In this document: positions 41,301 to 53,300 of the stretch, in pieces
How the letters are laid out: every line of letters starts with the position of its first letter
How positions within the stretch are numbered: position 1 is the first letter of the stretch
Source: Harmothoe impar
Lineage: Eukaryota; Annelida; Polychaeta; Phyllodocida; Polynoidae
Direction: 5' to 3'
NCBI GenBank assembly: GCA_947462335.1
Contig: OX381714.1
Location: 41,327,360-41,391,359 of the forward strand
Length of the DNA: 64,000 nt
Made by a program: the position numbers and the translations under genes
The notes under the pieces: model-generated
What the model was told of the DNA's origin: nothing
Databases searched by the model: none
The model's input: the letters and a program-made list of their open reading frames with translations, nothing else

Positions 41301-44300
41301 TATGTCTGGGGTAATTAGAGTGGACCACCTGCATCTGTGGGGGTTTGATTGCCCTGGCAAGTGTGTGGGTCCTTTGAAGGGTAAGGGTGTGTCTAGACAG
41401 TAGTCTCTTGGCATAGCACGCTCTGTTTCATGTACTTTACAGGATTTAGGTTCAAACATTTCCATTGTGCATTCTTTCAAGGATGCTAGCCTTTGATGCA
41501 AAATATGATAATTGTGGTTTCTTCAAGCTTGGGTTGCTAATCCCTTTAGGTAGTCTCTTTTGGCTTTTGTGTGTAGCCTTTTGGGTTTCAGACTTCAACC
41601 CTGTAGTAATCTGTCCTTTGATTCTACTTTGTGTGCACATTGTTTTTGTAACCTATATAGTGTATATTGTCTTTTCTGTCCTTTGTGTGGGTTCAAAATC
41701 CTATGTTGATATGAAATCCCTACTTATCATTCATGATTTGGACAGTTGTTGGAAAATTAATTTCCTTCATATAGAGTGTATATACTTATTTGACTATTAT
41801 TCATAGTCTGTGGGTATAGATATTCCATATGATCATGTCAATATATGAAAGTAATTTACTTAGATATTCTCCCTTGCCTGGAGTTTCTTTTCACCTTGTG
41901 GTGGGCTGGTCTGGGTACTATTTGGTTTAGACCAACTGACTCTTTGGTGAGTGTGATTTGGGATTTATCCCTTGTTATCCTGTGGATAAACTTTGAGGTG
42001 TGGGGAATGAGTCTGTGTGCAAACTCATTTTTCCTCAGTGTTGTGACCTTTTTGAGCCTATCAATATGTACTGGTCTGGGGACTAGTAGGTTATTTGATA
42101 GGTTCTTCAACCTTGCGCTGGTTGGGGTTGGTCTTTCTGCAACAACATATGGTCCCATGAATAGGGGTTGAAGCTTCTTTGAATCTGTGGTCAACAGAAT
42201 TCTGGGAATGTTGATATATACAATATCTAGTGGAAGTATAGCTTGTGGTGTAAGCTTTTTGTCATATCTTGACTTCCTTCCTTGTTGTAGCTTTTTGACT
42301 CTGTCTATTGCCTTTCTTCTAGACTCATCTTGAGACAGTATCATTCCAGATACGTGCTCAGCTACTGTTTTGATTTCTTCCTCTATGTTTAGGGCAGTTT
42401 CTACAATGGTTTGAGGGTTTCTGCCATGAAGTAGGAAGAATGGTGTGTAACCTGTTGTCTGGGACTCTGTGTTGTTCAATGCAAATGTAATTGATTCTAT
42501 ATACAGGTCCCATGTTTTCTGATTCTGAGAACAGAAAGTCCTTAATGCTGTTCCTATACTGGCATTGAATCTTTCCACTAATCCATTTGATTGTGGTCTG
42601 TATGGACTTGACAGGTCGTGTCTTATCTTCTGGGTGTTCATCAGTTTCTTAAAATTTCTGCCTGTGTAGCAGGTGCCATTGTCAGTTTGAACTGAAGTTG
42701 GTACACCTTGCTGACATATGACGTTCTTGTAGAACTCATGTTGTGTGGTTTCTGCTGTGAGATCCTTTGTGGCATATGCTATGACATATCTAGTTGAATA
42801 ATCTATGCAAACTTGTATGTGTTTGTTTTTCCTGGCTGTTTCTGGGAGTGGTCCCACAGCATCTAAGTTTAGGTGCTTCATGGGGGTTGGCATATAGTCC
42901 CTTACAGTCATTGGTGTTTTGTGGGTGTGCACTGCCCTTTTTGCTTTTAGGCAAGTGTCACATGTTGACACATATTGATTGACATCAGCCATCATAGATT
43001 TCCAATATACCCTAGGTATGAGAGAAGACATCATTTTTGAAGTACCTACATGACCTGCCATTGGTGAGTCATGGAAGTGTTGTAGTATGTTTTCAACCCA
43101 AGTTTTTGGGACTACAACTTGTAGTGGTACTGTGTCTGTTTTTCTCCATGATGTAGGGGATATGTGTACTAGAATGTTGTCTAGGAGTAGGTAGTGCTGA
43201 GCATTATTCCTAATCCTTGTTGCTTCAGTGCTTTTTACAGGTAGGTCACCTTTCTCTAGGTAGTCTATAATGGGTATTAGTCCAGTGTCCTTCCTTTGTT
43301 CTTCTTTCAACAGTGTGGAGTTGATTGAACTGTCTGGGATTTGGTCTAACATCTGGTCTAATTCCATTATATGCTGTGCCAGCCTTTCTTTATCCTTCTC
43401 TGCCTGGATTGTTTCAGGAGATTTTGGTGCAGGTCTGGTCTTTGTCTGTTTCTTTGGTTGTTCAACTGCTATGTCTGTGTTGGCTGTCTGCTCCTTTGAA
43501 CTGGCTGCTCCTCTGTTTGTGCTGGTGGAGGCGGCCTTTGTTCTTTTGGGATGGGGGTCAGATTTGCTTTTGTGAGCCTTCTGTGCAGTACCTGCTCTGT
43601 CTGAGTGCTTCTGCAAATTGGCTGTGGGTGTGCTGGGTGTTGAAATGGGGGATTTAGTAGGGAAAGAGGATTTGGTTGACACTTTGTTCTTTTTGGCTTT
43701 TAGGCCTAATTGCTGAGGGTGGTCATTAGACCTTGTATCCTCTGCAACCGACCGTTTTGCTTTTGAACGTGTGGTGACAACACAAATGTCTCTGTCCTGT
43801 TCTTCCTCCATATCCAGCTGTTCTTCTGCAAATCTGACTACCTTGGTGATTGAAGCAATTTTATGCAGTTTTTCTTCCAACTGATTTTCTGATGCACTGT
43901 GTGGTGGTTCACGGGATGTGGCTTTCACCATCTGTGCAATCCTGTTGGTCTCAACCGGGGTGAAACAGTTTTCTGGATACTCTTCACAGTATTCCCTTTC
44001 ACAATGACAGAACACATAATGGGTGGTCTCTTTTAAGATACCTCTGATCACTGGTTTTGGTCTGTCAATTGATTTTGGTGGGTCATCTCTGTTGAATGGT
44101 ATCTTGGTTTGGATTTTAGAGAATTTGGTTCTGGTGGCTGCCCTTTTCCTTCTTGGAGGTGGTGGGGGGTTGGTCATTGGTGGTGCATCTGGATATTCTC
44201 TTCTTGACATCACATCTGGAGGAATGTTGTCATCCCCTTTTACATGTTGTATTGTGAATGCAAATTGTTGGATATCCAGTGCCCATCTGGCCCACCTGTG

Positions 44301-47300
44301 GGTCAAACCTGTGTTTGTGAGGAGTGGTATTAGAGCTGCATGATCTGTGTACAACTGAAAGTGCCTACTTTCTAAGTAGTGCCTAAAGTGTAGTATCCCA
44401 TATACTACACCTAGTAGCTCTCTTTCTGTGGTGTTGTAGTTTCTTTCATGCTTTGATAGTGTTCTACCTGCGAAGGCTACTGGTCTCAGTTCTCCTTCAC
44501 TACTGCGTTGTGATAGAACAGCTCCTAGGCTCACATTTGAAGCATCTGTTGCTAGACTGAATTCTTTGTCATAGTCTGGGTATCTCAATAGTGCATGGGT
44601 ACAGAGTGCATGTTTCAATGTTTTGAAAGCATTGTCTGCATCCTCATTCCATTTGAAAACCTTTAGGTTTGTTTGTAGGTCGTACAGTGGCCTAGCAATA
44701 TTGGCATAGTCTTTGATGAACTTTTTGAAGTATTGGCATAGTCCTGTGAATGATCTGACTTGTTTCACGGATTTTGGGGTGGGAAAAGTTTTGACACTTT
44801 CCACCTTTTCTGGGGATGGTTGTAAACCATCTGGTGTGACACGCATTCCTAGAAAATCTATCCTATCTGTGAAGTATTCACATTTTGATTTCTTTAGCTT
44901 GAGTTTCCCAATTCTCAGGCTTTTGAAGACATCTTCAAGGTCTGAAAAATGTCGTTCTACATCTGGTGATAGGACTAGAATGTCGTCTAAGTATGGTAGG
45001 GCACATTTGTATTTCAGTTTGTTGAGAATTAGAGTTACTAGATGGCAAAATCCTGCCGGCGCGGTAGCCAAACCCATCGGCATCTTTTGATAGACATACT
45101 TTTTGTCATTTGCTATGAAAGCAGTTTTGTGTTGATCCTCCCTTCTTATGGGAATTTGGAAAAACCCTTGTTGCGCATCTAGTTTACTGAAAACAGTAGG
45201 TTTGAGTGACCCTATCATGTCTAGTGTGTCGTCTGCACGTGGCGTTGATAAAGCTTGGTTTATCATATTAGCATTGACGTGGCGTAGGTCTGTGACTAGA
45301 CGTTGGCCTCCAGATGCTTTCTGTACTAAAAATGATCTGGATGCCCAGGGTCCCTCTGCACATTCTCTGAGGATGCCCTGTCTGACTAGGTCTTCACAGA
45401 CTTCTCCCATCTTAGCTTGCTTCTCAGGCGTCTGCCTGTATGGTAGGTAGTGACATGGTACTGCATCTGGTTTGATGTGAATTGAATGTGTATATAGGTG
45501 GGTTGTACCTATGTCATTGTCTTTACCTACAAATACATCTTGATACTTGTGGAGTAACTTTTGGAGTCTCTCTTGTCCAATATCTGTTAGTACACATTTG
45601 GGTGGCACATTTTCCATTATGTCTGGCATAATGTCATGAGCCTCACTGTGAATTGTGGCCAATTCATCATCAGTGTCATCTCCACGGTTTGTATCTGGAT
45701 CTGCATATACTGAGGCACAGTCTGACTCTGTGTCACTACAATTCTCTTCAGTGTCTAGCACTTGTAGTGTGGGTTCCTCAGTAGGGATGTCAGTATCTGG
45801 TTGATGTAACTCAGAGGGATCTACCTCTGTGAATAGGGCTATTATATCACCCTTCCTCACCTTGTATGGTCGGTGGCTTGTATTGAGCAGTATGATTGGG
45901 TGCCTGTTCATTTCTGAGGGTGTTACTACTCCCTTTTGAACTAGGTATGGAACTCTGTTGTTCCTCTGCAAATTGTCTAATGTGCCTACACATCCTTCTA
46001 AACATTTGAGGGATGTGACTTGTCCTAGAACTGCTAGTTCTGTGAAAGGAAGGATTGTAGCCTCCCTAACAGCTCGGACTGGCTTGACTTGTAGCTCTGG
46101 GTCTACATTGAATTCGATCTGTGATCGTGTTGCTTTTAAGAAATCTGTGCCTAGGACAACTGGCTTTGTGAGATTTGGAATAATTGAGAATGGGAATTCG
46201 AATCTGGTACCATGAATTTTGAATTTCAATACTGCTGCTTGTCTTACATGGCATATGGATCCATCTGCTAAGTGTACATTGAACTTTCTCTTTTTGATTT
46301 CTACATCTCGAGATTTCTGAATTTCCCTAAGAAAAGTATCCCTGACACAGGTGATAGTGGCACCGGTGTCAACTAAACAAGGTATTTCAGTGTGTTCATA
46401 GAATCTTGCATTTAAACAGCCATTTTTAAGAAGTTCAACAGAAATTTTGGTACTCTCACCCATTTCCTTTTGCGATGCATCTTGTTGAGGTGTGATATGG
46501 ATCACTGATGGTCGGCTTGATTTCCCAGTGTGCATCTGGGGGATTGTCTCTGCTATACTAGCAATTGTCTTTGGTTGTCCTAGGGGTTGTTGATCTTGGA
46601 TCTTGATGGGGGGTTGGAGAGGCTCACAACGCACTGGCCCAGCGGCGCTGTGGGTCTCTAGTTTCCCGAGTTTGAAGATCCTAGTAGCTGCTTGATCTGT
46701 TGAAGCACGTCAGGCTGGATAGCTTGAGGTGGCTGTTGGGGCTGCTGTTGGAGGTTGTAGCCTTGGATGTTGTCACGGCCTCTGCTGTTGTCGCAACTAC
46801 GGTTGTAGTCATGATATCTGTCACGACTCCTGTAGTAGTCACGGTCTCTGCTGTTGTCGCGACGATTATAGTCCCGACTTCTGCTGCTATCACGGTGTCT
46901 GCTGTTGTCACGACTTCTGCTGATATCTCTACGGCTGATGTCCTGACTGTTGCTTTGGTGATCTCGGCTGTTATTTTGGCTGTATCCTCCTCTGCCTCTT
47001 TTGAAGTTTGGATCAAAGTTTTTACCTTGGTAGCCTCCTCTGTTATTACCAGAGTGTCTTTGTTGGCTGTTGTTCGGTTTACCTTGGTCCTTCAGTGCCC
47101 TTTGTTCTTGCCTCCTCACATGTTCATTTGACATGAGGTTCAGGCTTTGGTCCTCATCTTCTGATGAAGGATCCACTTGAACTGGCTTTGGGTCTGATTT
47201 GGCCTTCTTTGAGGGGTTTCCAGATTTCTGTGACTTTGTTTGCTTTACAAGCATAGAGTTTATTTGTGTCACAGATTTCAGTTGAGCCTGCATGGATTCT

Positions 47301-50300
47301 AGTTTTGAGTCCATTTCTGCTTTTATTTCCGCTTTAATGTTACTGGTGGAGACTGTTTGTTGGTTCTCATATTCCTCTGCTATTTCAAGGATTTCTGACC
47401 ATGTTGAGGCTCCTTTGTGTATGACAACTGCACTGATATCTTCCCTTAGACCTTGTAGAAGGGCTTCCTTTGTTCTCTCCTCTGATTTGTTGTGTGCTGT
47501 GGCCATATTTTGTAAGGCCATGGCATAGTCTGAGACAGATTCATCTGGATTTTGACCTCTTAATGCCTTTGCATCAAGGCGGTCATCTTCCTTTCTGAAA
47601 TACTTCAGGAAAGCTTCCTTCATTGTGTCATAGTCTGTGTCTGGGTGTGCAGTCATGTAGGCCTTAAACCATATCTTTGACTTTCCTTCTAGGAAGTTTG
47701 AGAAGTATTTAATCCTATATGAGGGATGTTTCCCATATTTGGAGTCAATGTATTGCTCATAGTCTGTGCAATGTCTCCTGGCGGATTGATTTTGGGAGGG
47801 TTGTGAGAATTTATCTGGTTTCAGAATGTCATTATGTGTTTCCTCTTTCTCCCTTTCTATCTTCTCATCCAATGCTTTGACAGATTTTTCTCTTGCTAGC
47901 CTTTCTGCTACTTGTCCCTCTTGTAGAGACTTAAGAGTTGTGGTTACACTTATGAGTGCAGCTTCTATGTCTGGTGCACTGGGTTGGGGTGTAGCATGAG
48001 GTAGAATGGTCTTCAATGCCTCTGCTACTTGTAATTTCACAGTCTCTGCCACCTGTTTCTGCATAGCCTTTGTCAGCTGTTTCAGCTGTTGCTGCATGGC
48101 CTCTTCTATTTGTTTCTCCATGCTTGTGGTATACTAATAATATAGTACTAGTAGGTACATTGTATACTTGCTAGGGTAATGCAGACTTGTTGTAGGTGTT
48201 CTAGACTTCTGTGACGGTCTGGTGACGTCATTGACGGTCTGGTGACGTCATTGACGGTCTGGTGACGTCATTGACGGTCTGGTGACGTCATTGACGGTCT
48301 GGTGACGTCATTGACGGTCTGGTGACGTCATTGACGGTCTGGTGACGTCCGTGACGGTCTGGAGACGCCCGTGACGGTCTGGAGACGCCCGTGACGGTCT
48401 GGAGACGTCCGTGACGGTCTGGTGACACCCTGACGGTCTGGTGAGTCTTTTCCTGCAACTGTGGTGAGTGTGAAGGTGTGGTGGGTGTTACTGGTCCTTG
48501 GCTGTGGAGGTGTCTGTGCTGCCACCTTGTGGGATCTTGTTGAGACTTCTCCACCACTTTGTCATACAAGGAATCCCCTTAGTTGGGAGACTCCTTTAAT
48601 ATGAGGAAGTTGACTAAGTCTTGAGGTCTTGTAGTATAGTTGGTATTTATTACAAGTTGACAGCAACAGTACAGTAAGTACAATGTAGGTTCCACTCAGT
48701 TACACCTATCCACACAATAGTATAGGACTAGTAAGTATGCCCTAGAGTCAAGGGGTCCTGCACACTGTCTGATAGTTGGGCATAGTAGGGCATAGCCTAT
48801 AGCCTTGTTCTCAGTCAGTGGAGGGAGCTCCTTGCTCAGTGCTGTCCTAGGGTGAAGTGATGATGGTAGCTGGGAGGCTGGGGTTTATAAGGGGCCCAGC
48901 CCTCAGCTTGGTCTAGACAATGTTAGAGGGCTTGTAACTGTCAGAGACACAGTCACACAATACCCCTCCCTAGTCTGAATACCCCTGTTAGTGTACATCA
49001 AGGGAGGTGACCCTTATGCTGGTCTAACATGCCAGGTGGGAACAATGGTCCCCCCAGCCAACTGTGGGAGACAGTGTGCGGGATGAGCGTCGCCTGGCGG
49101 CGACGGGAGTGCCGACTGGAGCGCCGCCTATGCGGGCCGGCGGCAGCAGTAGCGCCTGCTGCCGGCGGCCGTTATGCGGGCGGCGTGCGGGGCCTGTCAC
49201 CTGACACTATGCCCAATTTTGGACCAAACAGGCAAAATAAAGATCACAAACAAACTGGAAAGAGACACAAAAACAAACATCAGCTGTAAAAGCTCAAACC
49301 TCATCTACTGCATTGACTGTCAACTTTGCGGCAAGAGATATGTAGGAGAGACCTACAGAGATGTGGACTTTAGAATAAAAGAACACATCAGAGACATCAA
49401 CCATAAAATATATGGCAAGAGTGAAGTGGCATACCACTTCAACCATGAGGGACACATGAAGGCAGAGGACGTGAAAGTATACATCTCAGACTTCATCTAT
49501 GAGCACCCCCAATCAAAGAGGGGCACAATACTCAGAAAATCTATAGAATTTTCATGGATCCAACGTTTAAAGACAATGGTACCAGCAGGAATGAACATCC
49601 TGGAGAGTCGCTATGTCTAGGCCAAAAATTTAAAAGCCAGGTCATTTTTTTCCCACGCCAAATTGGTCCAAATTGGGTGCTCCCCAGTGGAACCCGACCA
49701 ATATATAAAGAAAATGGTAAAGACAAATCCTCAGCTACTACCCTTGGCCTAACCTAAAGCTCCATTCCAATATGACCAAGAGAAATATAAACACCAACCT
49801 GTGTTTGTAGTATGTGGTGGCCATCTTGGTCCACCACTCCCCCTTGGTTAATATATTTTTACAGAGTCCAAAGTTTGGTAAAGCCAAATAAGGTCAAACT
49901 TGAATTATTCTAGAAATAATTCTAAAAAAATTAAAGTTGTATAATCCACCCCTAGATTACACCTGATGAGGCCACTAGATGGCTGAAACAAACCCTGATA
50001 CTAAACTGTTCATGGGAGCCATACCATTGGCATGACAACATAGCAACTGGGAGCAACCAGAAGTTGGAATCCCTAACTATTCAAAATTTCTAAATAAATT
50101 CAATCTAGTATTGAATTTGTAGAGGCCTGTATAGGCCTATATTGTTTGATAATAATAAAAAGAAAAAAACGTTGCCCTAAAACATATGCTGGTGTAGAGG
50201 CACGAATAATACGTGTACATATAGGTCCGTGGAGTCAGAGCGGGAAGTGCCTCCAACGGACACTAGGTGGCAACACCTACGCCATGTCCTTTCGGTTATC

Positions 50301-53300
50301 CGGTAGCGGAGCCAGGCAGGGCACTCCAGACGGCGCTACGGAGGAGTGCCATGTCGACACTGCTTGGTCCGCGCTCAGGGTATATAAGAGGCCGAGGTTG
50401 GCTACCTCAGGGAGTTCGTCCCAGGACGAGCTCTGACCCACACCTTTCGTACCTTCGCTTTGATAGGGGCACCTACACCCCTCCCTCACTATGGTTCCTG
50501 CACCAGCCATGCTGGCTCAGGGCCTGACTGTCCGGTATTGCTAACCTTCGAACTATCGATAGAATCCTGTGTGTCTTCGAATGGTTAAAAGACCAAGTGA
50601 ACCGAGTAGAAACCTTCGTGTACTTTTGAGGCTATGATCGAATAAAAACCTGTTGCATTCAAACCGAATTTGGAACCTGTGTTCGCGTTATACGTAAACG
50701 AAACCCCTACATTGGTGCCGTGACCAATTCGGGTGAAACACAGAATAGCACAGTCGGTTCGGGTGAACATGGCTGAACAGGCAAAGGGTGGAGCGTCTCT
50801 TCATCCTATTTCGAGTCCGGATCCGGAGGTGGTGGCAGCCCTTGAGAAACACTATGGGCCAAGCTGTTCGAGTTCGAAACCAGAACCAAGGAGAGGCAAT
50901 CCTGATTCTATTCGAAAGGATCTGGGGTCAAACCTGGAGGATTCTTTATTCGAGACTGGCGGTTCGAAGAGGCACATTGCTCCTATGCCAACACAGGGCA
51001 TGAGCATTCTGCATGCTGAACGACACCAACGTCAGGAGGTGACACGCCGTCACTTCACCGAAGAGAAGAATCGATTCGAGGAAGCAAGGATTGCAGAGAT
51101 GGACAGGATGAATGCGGAGTTTGAAGCCTTGAGTCATCGGTTAATACAGCTCCGAAACAAGAACGAAGAGTTGGAAGGGGCAACAATGGAGAAGCAGAAC
51201 CGCTTAGAGACAACAAAGGCGGAACTGGAACATATGGAAGACCAGTTCTCTCATCAGCAGAATGTCTTGCGGCGACGTACGGAGGTTCTTAAACAGCGTC
51301 AGGATAAGACCGTACAAGAATCGGACGAGCTCCAGGATACGATACGAGAGGCAACCAAAGCAATGATGGAAGAACAGGAGCGTCTGGTCCGGGAAGTGAA
51401 AGATTTACAGTTGAAACGAGAAAAGGAGTCAAATCGAAGTGGCCATTCGGGGTTCGATCATGTCAATGGTGGCATCTACAACTCAGCGTCTGGTGGGGGT
51501 GGTGCTACTACCTCATCCGGAGGGAGACCGAAGCGGGTGACCATCGATTCAGGTGATTCGGATGAGAGGTCGTCACGGCGTGAACAACATCCAACGTCAT
51601 ACGATGATGACTATTCGAATCCCCCCAGCCGGTCGAGCTTTCAAGAGAGACCAAGCCGTTTCGGTTCGAATGATAGATCTTCGAGATCTAATCCGAACGA
51701 GCATTCGAGTGGCCCCACAAGGAGGTCAGGGAGATCTCCTACAAATGCAGGTAGACGAGTCTCTCGACGCGAATCAATGTCCCCTGGGATGAAATTGATT
51801 TACGATTCGAACCCCTGCATTGCTGAGATGGGAGTTGACTGTGTTAGCAGACAGGCTGATAATGCTGATATCGTTGATTGGAGCATTGAGCAGTCTCTTC
51901 TGTTGCACAGAGACAACCACAATGCTGCTCGACGCACTGCAAGCACTCCGGTTCCGTTCACAGGCAGGCAGCCATGGCAGGACTGGTTTGCAGACTTCAT
52001 GGACGATATGAGGTATAATCGGTGGTCAGAGCAGGAATCGTTGGAAAAGCTTCTTCGGGCATTGCGAAATGGCCCCGGCAAGCTAGCTGTTTCGAGATGG
52101 AGAACGATGCATGGTGCCGGATCGTTTACCCAATTGGTGGAATGCGCCAGTTATCTGATCGGTAATGTGGGTAATGAGGATCCGCTTCGGTTGTTTCGAA
52201 AAAGGACTCAGAAACCAAATGAGTCTCATCGTGTGTTTGGTCTAGAGTTGCAAGCTCTCTTACAAAGGGCTAGACCACGATGGCAGTTGGATGACCCACA
52301 GTTCCTAGATGATTTGTTTTCGCAATTCATTGAGGGATTAAGGGATTCGGATGAACGAACCGCAGCCTGTGATAGTTGGAAAGCTGGAACTTCTCTAACC
52401 GATTTGTTCATGGCCATAGAAGACTATGACAGAAAACGGCATCTGCTATCTTCTAGAGTACTATCGAGAACTTCCAGTATGGTACAAGACCCACCAGCCT
52501 CTGATACAGAGGAAGGTGATTCTGGAAGGGAGGAGGAGATTGGCGCAGTTGCTCAAAAGAACAGCGGCAAATCTTATTCCAATTCGAATTCGAAGCGCTA
52601 TCCGGAGGCTGACAGGAAAACACCACCTGTGACCCCAGGAACTACCAGCGCACCTTCGACTACATCCTCAACTCCCAGTTCTATGGAAGAACTCTTGTTA
52701 AGGTTGACTGACTTGATGTCTGGAAACCAGCAATCAGCAGGGAGGAATTCGAAGCCAAGAGTGGACAAGACCACTAGGAAGTGTTACAGGTGTCAGGCCC
52801 TGGGACACTTTGCAGCAGAATGCCCAGCCGAGAAGTCGGTACCAAAGCCTGAGGAGAAGAAAACGGAAAACTAGAGGGGGTTGCTCGGGATGGCAATGTA
52901 GTGACCCCTAAGGTGAATGAAAGCCAGCTTATCACCAACGGTGCAAGCGAGGAAGTCCGAGGTGCAGTAGAGATTGGAACCTTAGGGGAGGGGCCTGATC
53001 AGTCCCTTCTAAGTATGTCCAATGAACCCAGAGAAGTAGATATCCGGGAAGGAAGTACTGGAAGCAGCGAATTGGATACAGGAGCTGGAAGTAGTCAGCA
53101 GTGCCCGATTGTCCCCGGATCATCCCTGTTTAAAACACTTGAAACGACGGGCGGTAGATCTTGGTGTCACTAAGGATTTCGAACGTTTCACCGTCAACCC
53201 ATCACCACTGGATGGGAAGAGGTGGTATTTGACTGTAGCAGTGAAGGGAAGGTCTGCGGAATTTCTGGTGGATACTGGGGCTAGTCACTCCATGATCTCC

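Larger units (their letters stand above)
48122..48559 (-). other. Retroviral leader
   Basis: 438 bp between the gag ATG and the 5' LTR. About half is the 20-bp array at 48211-48444. A primer-binding-like segment lies at the LTR edge. Confidence 0.7.
35159..49206 (-). mobile_element. Complete Ty3/gypsy endogenous retrovirus, errantivirus-like
   Basis: A 14,048-bp provirus on the minus strand: 647-bp LTR at each end with TGTCA...TGACA termini, a 4-bp target duplication, leader with a CRE-bearing tandem array, gag (48121-46658), pol by -1 frameshift (46634-41856), env (40764-38146), an antisense ORF (37438-38046, + strand), a polypurine tract and the 3' LTR. The LTRs look identical over their whole length and no stop interrupts gag, pol or env, so the insertion is recent. 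Pol is clearly of Ty3/gypsy type and env is of the errantivirus/baculovirus F type. It lies antisense in intron 1 of the KCNMB-like gene. At 14 kb it is far longer than typical insect errantiviruses; the excess sits in a pol insertion, the pol-env gap, a long env tail and the antisense-gene region. Confidence 0.92.

Noticed and set aside
43270..47131. Many + strand frames opposite gag and pol
   Set aside because: They are shadows of the minus-strand coding regions, hydrophobic by codon complementarity, with no promoter or poly(A) signal, unlike 37438-38046.
48288..48569. Minus-strand frames across the retroviral leader with PDRHGR-type repeats
   Set aside because: The repeat residues come from the 20-bp array. 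The frame starts inside the LTR and has no independent support as a protein.
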